DNA of 64,000 nucleotides from an uncultured Niabella sp. (GTDB lineage Bacteria; Bacteroidota; Bacteroidia; Chitinophagales; Chitinophagaceae), in assembly GCA_934486785.1 (NCBI GenBank), contig CAKSQK010000003.1, positions 160,891-224,890 of the forward strand, given 5' to 3'. Numbering within the stretch: position 1 is the stretch's first letter; every line of letters starts with the position of its first letter. The notes beneath the pieces are model-generated. The model worked only from the letters and a program-made list of their open reading frames with translations, did not search any database and was not told the origin of the DNA. Below, one piece after another: positions 26,928 to 32,638 of the stretch. The position numbers and the translations under genes are program-made.

Positions 26928-27026
26928 CTATTTTACCTTGAATGGTTTCAACAACAGAAGTCCCGGCTTCTTTTTAAAATAAAAAAAAGTAAAATAAAAC
27001 CAGGTATAAAATATTGTTGATCTCAT
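26928..27026 (-). CDS. Leader peptide of the aromatic amino acid operon (Phe/Tyr/Trp attenuator)
   Basis: 32 codons plus TAG on the minus strand, starting at ATG 27026. The peptide begins MRSTI, then residues 6-17 read FYTWFYFTFFYF: six Phe, three Tyr and one Trp in twelve positions, followed by KKKPGLLLLKPFKVK. The peptide precedes an intrinsic terminator and pheA, so it is a ribosome sensor of charged aromatic tRNAs. Codons 20-22 contain the antiterminator arm. Stalling in the first part of the aromatic run would leave this arm free and prevent termination; full translation would cover it and allow termination. The mechanism is inferred from the well-known proteobacterial Phe and Trp leaders. 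Confidence 0.87.
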   Translation of the reverse strand: MRSTIFYTWFYFTFFYFKKKPGLLLLKPFKVK

Positions 27027-27035
27027 TTGTGGTGT

Positions 27036-27043
27036 CAAATATA
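27036..27043 (-). promoter_or_regulatory. Promoter -7 element of the attenuator leader
   Basis: TATATTTG on the minus strand matches TAnnTTTG. The leader ATG begins 9 bases downstream, so the transcript would have almost no 5' leader before the peptide. The upstream TTTG (27059-27062, spacer 15) and TTG (27067-27069, spacer 23) are both off the usual spacing. Confidence 0.5.
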
Positions 27044-27138
27044 TAAAAACTTAATAAACAAAGAGGCAATTCATTTAATTTTTTTCTAAAAGCACTAACG
27101 CCTGTTTGATTTTTTGCAAATCGTTTTGAACAGCAATA

Positions 27139-27480
27139 TCAGCTTTCAGATTCTTTACTGCTCCTGATCTTCTCTGCCAGTGCATGGCCGGCAGATGCAA
27201 TTTTTCCTTTCACTTTTTTAATGAGGCTGCCGGATTTTGTTTCCTTGTTTTGAGATGTGGCTTTTTTGCTTTTTTTCAGCGGCGCTTTTTTCTTCTTAGC
27301 CGGCGGCCTTTTTACTGCGCTGCTTTTTCTGTTGGCAGCTTTAGCCGCTGTTGAGTTCAGTTCAGATGCATCCTGGTGTTCGGTTACCAGTTTGATCACC
27401 CTGCTTCTTTTTTTAGTAGTTGCGGCCTCAGCTTTTTTTGCTGTATCTGCAACTGTTTTTTTTGAGGTAGCTTTTGCCAT
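27139..27480 (-). CDS. Lys/Ala-rich histone H1-like protein
   Basis: 113 residues, strongly basic and low complexity (KKTVADTAKKAEAATTKK, KRPPAKKKKAPLKKSKKATS). It resembles the bacterial histone H1-like/AlgP-type nucleoid proteins that bind DNA by disordered basic tails; no folded domain is evident. The reading frame stops at 27139, but a second minus-strand frame continues to 27075 with a plausible amphipathic helix (DIAVQNDLQKIKQALVLLEK). A frameshift near 27150-27180 may therefore have separated a C-terminal helix. Confidence 0.6.
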   Translation of the reverse strand: MAKATSKKTVADTAKKAEAATTKKRSRVIKLVTEHQDASELNSTAAKAANRKSSAVKRPPAKKKKAPLKKSKKATSQNKETKSGSLIKKVKGKIASAGHALAEKIRSSKESES

Positions 27481-27588
27481 ATGTGCATGATTTTAAATTT
27501 GTAATACAGGCTAAAATTCCAAAAACCATACCATCATTCAGGGCAGTTTTGTAAGCCAATGTTTGCGCTGATTTGTTATATTGCACGC

Positions 27589-28329
27589 ATGAAATTAGAT
27601 ATATTAGCCATTGGCGTGCATCCTGATGATATAGAGCTTTGTTGCGCAGGCGCCCTGATCAAGGAAATTCAATCAGGCAAAAAAGCAGGTATTGTTGATT
27701 TAACGCAGGGCGAACTGGGTACCCGAGGTACTGCAGAAACACGTTATGCAGAAGCTGCAGAGGCGGCACGCATCATGGGTGTTTTAGTGCGCGAAAATTT
27801 AAAAATGCGTGATGGCTTTTTTAAAAATGATGAAGAACACCAGCTGAAGCTGATACGGGTGCTTCGTAAATACCGGCCGGAGATTGTGCTGGGCAATGTG
27901 CTTGAAGACCGTCATCCAGATCATGGCAGAGCGGGCAAACTGATTAAGGACGCCTGTTTTTTATCGGGGCTGGCGAAAGTAATAACCTTTGATGATGATG
28001 GCAATCAGCAGGAAAAATGGCGGCCACGGTATTTTTTTCAATACATGCAGGACTGGTACCACGAACCTGATCTGCTGATTGACATCAGCGATGTGATGGA
28101 TGTTAAATTAAAGGCCATTGAAGCTTATACAACCCAGTTTTATACGGCAGAAAGCAATGAAGAAGATGGCCCGGTAACCTATATTTCCACGCCTGAATTC
28201 ATGGAAAGCATCACGGCACGTTCGCGCATGCTTGGTAAAAGAATTGGCGTAAAGCATGCCGAAGGTTTTATGAGCGATAAACAAATTGGGCTTAAAAATT
28301 TTAATGCTTTGATACTGAATGAAACTTAA
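27589..28329 (+). CDS. bshB1: Bacillithiol biosynthesis deacetylase BshB1
   Basis: 246 residues from ATG 27589 (MKLDILAIGVHPDDIELCCAG). An upstream in-frame ATG at 27559 adds 10 residues not seen in the family. The PIG-L/LmbE zinc deacetylase motif HPDDIE, the QGELGTRGT segment and HPDHGRAG (zinc and catalytic residues) are present. It deacetylates GlcNAc-malate to GlcN-malate in bacillithiol synthesis. The last step enzyme, bshC, is at 8320. Confidence 0.92.
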   Translation: MKLDILAIGVHPDDIELCCAGALIKEIQSGKKAGIVDLTQGELGTRGTAETRYAEAAEAARIMGVLVRENLKMRDGFFKNDEEHQLKLIRVLRKYRPEIVLGNVLEDRHPDHGRAGKLIKDACFLSGLAKVITFDDDGNQQEKWRPRYFFQYMQDWYHEPDLLIDISDVMDVKLKAIEAYTTQFYTAESNEEDGPVTYISTPEFMESITARSRMLGKRIGVKHAEGFMSDKQIGLKNFNALILNET

Positions 28330-28383
28330 CAGTTGTTTGTGAAATCATTTATGTAATATAAGAGCCAAACGGATAATTTTAGT

Positions 28384-28391
28384 TACTTTTG
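28384..28391 (+). promoter_or_regulatory. Promoter -7 element of the desaturase gene
   Basis: TACTTTTG at 28384-28391 matches TAnnTTTG and is followed by GCGCACC; the ATG lies 25 bases downstream. No TTTG is seen at the ideal -33 distance. Confidence 0.6.
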
Positions 28392-28416
28392 CGCACCAAT
28401 AAAACAAAATTTCATA

Positions 28417-29514
28417 ATGTCGTCGTTTCCCAAGTTTGCAGCACCACCTCCTCCTTCTTTTCACACAGTTTTAAAAAATAGAATTTACGGGTATTTTGAA
28501 AAACAAGGCATACGCAGTACCGGAAATATGCGTTTGTACTCAAAGGCTTTGTTTTTAGTAGCAGGCTTTTTAGGGCTGTACGTTCACCTGGTATTTTTTA
28601 CACCAGGCGCGTGGCTGGCTATTTTTGAAGTAATTCTCCTGAGCCTTTTTACGGCTGCTATTGGTTTTAATATTATGCATGATGGCGCGCATGGCAGCTT
28701 TAGCAGCAAGCAGTGGGTCAACACACTGGCAGCATCGGCGTTTAATTTTTTAGGTGCCAATACATTTATGTGGAAGATGAAGCACAACGTGATCCATCAC
28801 GCTTATACAAATATTGATGGAGTGGACGATGACCTGGATGCCAAACCTTTTTTAAGATTGTGCGAAACACAAAAGTTTTATAAGTTTCATAAATACCAGC
28901 ATTTTTACTTCTGGATCGCTTATTCGCTTTTGTATCTTTTCTGGATTTTCTTTTCAGATTATAAAAAATATTTCTCAGGCAAAGTGGGCGATATCCCGTT
29001 GAAAAAAATGCACTTATCCGACCATGTGACGTTTTGGGGCTTTAAGCTGTTTCATATTTTTATGTTTGTGGCATTGCCCATTTATATGGTAGGCTTTAAC
29101 TGGTGGGTGATTGGTTTTGTGGTGTATGCGCTTGTGGCCGGATTTGTATTAAGCGTTGTGTTCCAAATGGCGCATACTGTTGAGCATACACATTTCCCGA
29201 TAGTGAACCCTGATACCAATAAGCTTGAAGATGAATGGGCCATTCACCAGTTAAAAACTACAGCTAATTTTGCTACTAAAAACAGGCTGGCCACATGGTT
29301 TATGGGTGGGCTGAACTTTCAGGTAGAGCATCATCTTTTTCCCAAAATATCCCACATCCATTATCCTAAGATCAACCAGATCATCAAAGCTACCTGTGAA
29401 GAGTTCAAAGTGGATTATATTGAATACCCCAGGGTGCGTAGCGCATTCAAATCTCATGTGGCGTATTTAAAAGAATTGACGGTGCCTCATCATCACCATC
29501 ACCACGCAGCATAA
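28417..29514 (+). CDS. Membrane fatty acid desaturase
   Basis: 365 residues. Three histidine boxes of the di-iron membrane desaturases are visible: HDGAHG (about 88-93), HNVIHH (about 124-129) and QVEHHLFP (about 306-313). Hydrophobic pairs flank them (VAGFLGLYVHLVFF, FYFWIAYSLLYLFWIFF, FVALPIYMVGFNWWVIGFVVYALV). The QVEHH form of the third box occurs in front-end and acyl-lipid desaturases, so regiospecificity is not settled. A further His in HTVEHTHFP lies near 250. Six consecutive His close the protein (PHHHHHHAA), an unusual native tail. A strong terminator follows. Confidence 0.88.
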   Translation: MSSFPKFAAPPPPSFHTVLKNRIYGYFEKQGIRSTGNMRLYSKALFLVAGFLGLYVHLVFFTPGAWLAIFEVILLSLFTAAIGFNIMHDGAHGSFSSKQWVNTLAASAFNFLGANTFMWKMKHNVIHHAYTNIDGVDDDLDAKPFLRLCETQKFYKFHKYQHFYFWIAYSLLYLFWIFFSDYKKYFSGKVGDIPLKKMHLSDHVTFWGFKLFHIFMFVALPIYMVGFNWWVIGFVVYALVAGFVLSVVFQMAHTVEHTHFPIVNPDTNKLEDEWAIHQLKTTANFATKNRLATWFMGGLNFQVEHHLFPKISHIHYPKINQIIKATCEEFKVDYIEYPRVRSAFKSHVAYLKELTVPHHHHHHAA

Positions 29515-29538
29515 TTTTTTTTTTAAGAATAGAACAAG

Positions 29539-29564
29539 GCCGGGTCAGTTAGATCCGGTTTTTT
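29539..29564 (+). terminator. Terminator after the desaturase gene
   Basis: CCGGGTC / GATCCGG stem (one G-U pair) with a 5-base loop, followed by six T. Confidence 0.8.
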
Positions 29565-29597
29565 GTTTGTGTAGATGAATATTCCGGTAAGCTCAGA

Positions 29598-29642
29598 GCA
29601 TAAAAAAACCACTCTTTCGAGTGGTTGTGTACCGCGTACGGG
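29598..29642. repeat. Left attachment repeat: displaced tRNA-Glu 3' end and its terminator
   Basis: 45-bp direct repeat of 38226-38270, identical at 41 positions. It contains the last 13 tRNA bases plus the tRNA terminator hairpin AACCACTC-TTTC-GAGTGGTT (29607-29626). The four differences from the right copy are two compensating base-pair swaps in the hairpin stem (TC/GA here, CT/AG there). This copy is the original chromosomal 3' end pushed away by integration. Confidence 0.88.
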
Positions 29643-29702
29643 TACAATACTTTCTCTATAATATATTGTATATCAATAGATAGTGAAGGTTGGTATTTTT
29701 CA

Positions 29703-29776
29703 AGGTACAATTAAGGTACATAAATTGTAATATTTGCTACTTTTAGGCCCTTTTTCCCTCTTAAAATACAGGTACA
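29703..29776 (+). repeat. Three AGGTACA repeats near the left end of the element
   Basis: AGGTACA occurs at 29703-29709, 29714-29720 and 29770-29776, all in the same orientation. The same heptamer is clustered at the right end (38128-38154), so these are candidate integrase arm-type or excisionase sites. Confidence 0.5.
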
Positions 29777-29780
29777 AATT

Positions 29781-30140
29781 TTACTTTCTTGTACACTCAT
29801 TAGCCGTTGCAATCAGGTTGGAAATTCGGGTTAAACAAAATACATCGCTATTAATTGGGCCGTAAAGCCTACGTTTTGCATCTTCGCCTGTAATATCGTT
29901 GTCCACTTCAATCACATTGATAATTCCCTGGTTCAATAATTCGTGTATTTGTTTTGAACCGCATTCATCAAAAATATTGCTGGCCGCTTTGAATAGTCTT
30001 AATGCAGCCCGCAAATGAAAGCGATCACCGTATTTATAATGTTTTGCTGGCAAATCGTCTACATTCAGCATTTGAACCTGGGAGATAAGACGCGCCTTAA
30101 ATTCGTTCAATTCTTGTTGGGGGGTTAATTCTTGTGTCAT
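29781..30140 (-). CDS. Hypothetical protein of the element (119 aa)
   Basis: Not recognised. It is a predicted mostly helical soluble protein (ELNEFKARLISQVQMLNVDD, LRAALRLFKAASNIFDE) with no signal peptide or membrane helix. It is the last gene of the minus-strand block, separated from the Nu1-like gene by a 468-bp non-coding stretch, so it probably has its own promoter there. Confidence 0.6.
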   Translation of the reverse strand: MTQELTPQQELNEFKARLISQVQMLNVDDLPAKHYKYGDRFHLRAALRLFKAASNIFDECGSKQIHELLNQGIINVIEVDNDITGEDAKRRLYGPINSDVFCLTRISNLIATANECTRK

Positions 30141-30608
30141 AACAAAATAATTTATACACGGCCGCTCGTCTCAACTACACTTAGTAAAAGTGAGGTACAG
30201 GGCTTTCACCTGCAGCGCGGCCTTATTTTAATAAAAAGTATTTAGTATTGCTACTAAATGTAGTTGAGGATATAAAAATACATGATTTTTCAATTTAGTG
30301 TCAACTTTTTTTGAACCAGGGCCAATATCATAAGACATAAAGGCAAACAACTATTCTAATCATTTTAGAAAACACAATTTTTTTTGCTTTTTTTGTTACA
30401 CAAACAATCCATAAAGTATAACAACACACTATACAATTTTTGCCATGTTGGTTGCTTTTGTTCCATTGTATTTGTCAACCTTAAAATTTCCTAACACTAC
30501 CGATTTTTTGCGGCTCAGGTAGCCGCAACACAAAAGGCCCCGGAAGGACCCGCAATAGTGCTGGGCGGTATTATAATATGATGATTATCAATATTATATC
30601 TAAAAATA
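30141..30608. other. Structured non-coding stretch in the element; candidate replication origin
   Basis: 468 bp without a long gene but rich in inverted repeats: GGCCGC / GCGGCC (30160-30165 / 30217-30222), a 17-bp near-perfect inverted repeat (30170-30186 / 30252-30268, one mismatch), and a perfect hairpin TTGCGGCT-CAGGT-AGCCGCAA (30508-30528). An AGGTACA heptamer lies at 30193. The middle part (30290-30480) is AT-rich. These are features expected of a rolling-circle origin or packaging site; direct proof is lacking. Confidence 0.4.
30365..30466 (-). CDS. Possible small protein (33 aa)
   Basis: ATG at 30466 to TAA at 30365-30367 encodes MEQKQPTWQKLYSVLLYFMD followed by a Cys/Lys-rich tail. 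It has a short hydrophobic segment and basic C-terminus. It lies within the structured non-coding region and no homologue is recognised; it may be chance. Confidence 0.2.
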   Translation of the reverse strand: MEQKQPTWQKLYSVLLYFMDCLCNKKSKKNCVF

Positions 30609-31166
30609 TTAACTTAAATCATTATTGCTTTTAAATTGTCCCGGCTCCAAACCCATATTTGCTATGTCGGTTAGTTCGGTATGGATTGCATTTTTAAAAA
30701 CATTGTGTGCTGTGTGCCTATCCTTTGCCGCTAATATGTCATCAATAAGCCTATCAGGTAAGCTTTCAAAACGTTTCCTAATATGCTTACCCATCTCAAA
30801 CAACTGCGTGTTAACGGCATCCAGGGAAACATATTTGCCACCTTCTTTCAGCGCCTGTATGCGGGCCATTTCAGCCCGGTATATTTGTTCGCGGCGGCGG
30901 GCTTCCTGAAAGCTAAGGCCCTCGCTTAACGGTGTTTTGGATAGTTCTATAAATTCAACGCTGGGTGTGATGCTTGCGCCCTCAATGTCTTTTAAATGCT
31001 TTTCGCGGGCCGCGTTGCCCCATTCTGCATTTGCCGTTTCAACAATGATTTTCTTTGTTTCAGGATCAATCCCGGCGCTGATGTGCCCGGCCTTTACGGC
31101 TTTGTTGACGGCGTTGCGGCTTACTCCAATTAATGCCGCGTATCTGCTTTGTGAAATTTTGAGCAT
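30609..31166 (-). CDS. Nu1-like phage terminase small-subunit protein
   Basis: 185 residues. The N-terminal HTH (SRYAALIGVSRNAVNKAVKAG) and C-terminal helical region (EARRREQIYRAEMARIQALK, KYVSLDAVNTQLFEMGKHIR, FESLPDRLID) follow the layout of the lambda Nu1/terminase small-subunit family, which recognises phage DNA for packaging. No large subunit is in the element. A satellite could use it to direct a helper's terminase to its own DNA; that is inference. It begins 7 bp after the replication gene. Confidence 0.68.
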   Translation of the reverse strand: MLKISQSRYAALIGVSRNAVNKAVKAGHISAGIDPETKKIIVETANAEWGNAAREKHLKDIEGASITPSVEFIELSKTPLSEGLSFQEARRREQIYRAEMARIQALKEGGKYVSLDAVNTQLFEMGKHIRKRFESLPDRLIDDILAAKDRHTAHNVFKNAIHTELTDIANMGLEPGQFKSNNDLS

Positions 31167-31172
31167 GAATTT

Positions 31173-32576
31173 TTAATTTAAAACTTTCATTTTTTGGACT
31201 GAATAAAACCAATCATTGGTCAATGTGATTTCATCAGGGTGTAATTTGTCGCTATAAGAGGATCCATTGACCCGATAAGTAACAATGATGTATTTGCCGC
31301 ACTCCCTGGCATGGTTCAAAACTCTTTTACACGTTCGGTTTATGTTGCTCCGTTTATTCCTGCAGGCCTTGCCTGCTTTACCGTGTATTGCCTCACTACA
31401 AAACCGGCTGTTTCTTCTTTGGGCGCTTATATCCCTGCCACATGAAAGGCAAGTTTTCGGGGGTAAATCGTCACGACGTAATGACGATGTTTTTTGCAAC
31501 TTTTCAGGCCCGGTAAATGGGTACATATTGCAAAAAACATTTATGCGTTTTGCCAATTTTTTGGGGTTATCATTTTTGGGTATAAAATGGTGACCTTTCC
31601 CGCCTACATATAAGGGTGTAAAAGTCGCCAATTGCATCTTTGTACATTCATTAGAAACTTTGTGTAAAAGTCGCCCAATATCCGCTTCACCGTTGTTTAA
31701 AAACAGTTTTTTCCATGCCTCTAAAACCATACTTTTTATGTCCGGCAAACTGGCATGTTTACCCATAAATCGGCCCCATGTCTTTTTGGCTTTATGTCGC
31801 TGATGTTTTGAGGCAAAACGCCAATTGTTGGGGTTTGAGAAAAATAGATATTGTTTTTGTTCGCGGGCCGTTAATTTCTTCAAATTAATATTTCGATCCG
31901 TCCAAATCACGTTATCTAACATCGCATTCAGTTTATAGATCAATGGATAAACTTTTGATTGATCCGTGAGGTCGGAAAGACAATTTATGTCATACTCTGA
32001 AAGCGCCCGCATCTTTGATATTCGCGCCTCAACCCGTAGTATATTTACCCGCTCCGATTGTGGTGAGGGTTTTATATTTTCCTGTTTCGCCTTATCGTAT
32101 ATTTTTAAAGCGTGGTCATCCAGCTTGCAAATCAAACCTACTTTATGACGTTCCACGTTTAAGAGGCTGAACGGCTTAAATTTATAAGAAACAATGTTCT
32201 TTATTATTTTTTCCGGTGGTACTTCCAAATGCAGATTAACGCCAAATTCAATGGAATGGATATTGAACATTTCCGGCTCAATCTGAAACAGATCTGATAT
32301 TTTATTGACAGAAATTTTTAAGTTGCTAAATGTAAATTGATCGGCATTTGTAATGCCGTTATTAAAAAACTTGTGAATCGATCCGCGAATAAAAAAACTA
32401 TATCCTCCATTTACCGCCGGTGCTAAAGTCAGCCCTAACCCTTGTATTTTATCAGTTACAATGCCATCTACAGGGGAATGATCGCGGGTATATACTTTTA
32501 TTATTCCGTTAGGCATCCTTAATAAATGGGTGTCTTCGTTACTTGTATAATATTTTAAAAATATTCCGTCAATCAT
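31173..32576 (-). CDS. gpII-like replication initiation protein with zinc-binding-type C-terminus
   Basis: 467 residues. The N-terminal two thirds resemble phage/plasmid gpII-type replication proteins: MIDGIFLKYY, FIRGSIHKFFNNG, IHSIEFGVNL, KIYDKAKQENI and NILRVEARISKMRALSEYD align in order with the filamentous-phage gene II pattern. The C-terminal 100 residues contain CLSCGRDISAQRRNSRFCS and KACRNK, a CxxC...C...C cluster that probably binds zinc. It would start rolling-circle type replication of the excised element. Recognition is by pattern, not search. Packed between the tape measure gene (62 bp upstream) and the Nu1-like gene. Confidence 0.62.
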   Translation of the reverse strand: MIDGIFLKYYTSNEDTHLLRMPNGIIKVYTRDHSPVDGIVTDKIQGLGLTLAPAVNGGYSFFIRGSIHKFFNNGITNADQFTFSNLKISVNKISDLFQIEPEMFNIHSIEFGVNLHLEVPPEKIIKNIVSYKFKPFSLLNVERHKVGLICKLDDHALKIYDKAKQENIKPSPQSERVNILRVEARISKMRALSEYDINCLSDLTDQSKVYPLIYKLNAMLDNVIWTDRNINLKKLTAREQKQYLFFSNPNNWRFASKHQRHKAKKTWGRFMGKHASLPDIKSMVLEAWKKLFLNNGEADIGRLLHKVSNECTKMQLATFTPLYVGGKGHHFIPKNDNPKKLAKRINVFCNMYPFTGPEKLQKTSSLRRDDLPPKTCLSCGRDISAQRRNSRFCSEAIHGKAGKACRNKRSNINRTCKRVLNHARECGKYIIVTYRVNGSSYSDKLHPDEITLTNDWFYSVQKMKVLN

Positions 32577-32638
32577 TTGGCCCGGCCTTTAAAAATCAAT
32601 CCACACAATTCATTTACCCGAGGGGCGGGTGTAAAAAA

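Noticed and set aside
29482..29511. His tag as a sign of vector or construct contamination
   Set aside because: The flanking DNA is ordinary chromosome with a native terminator, and no vector features are seen.
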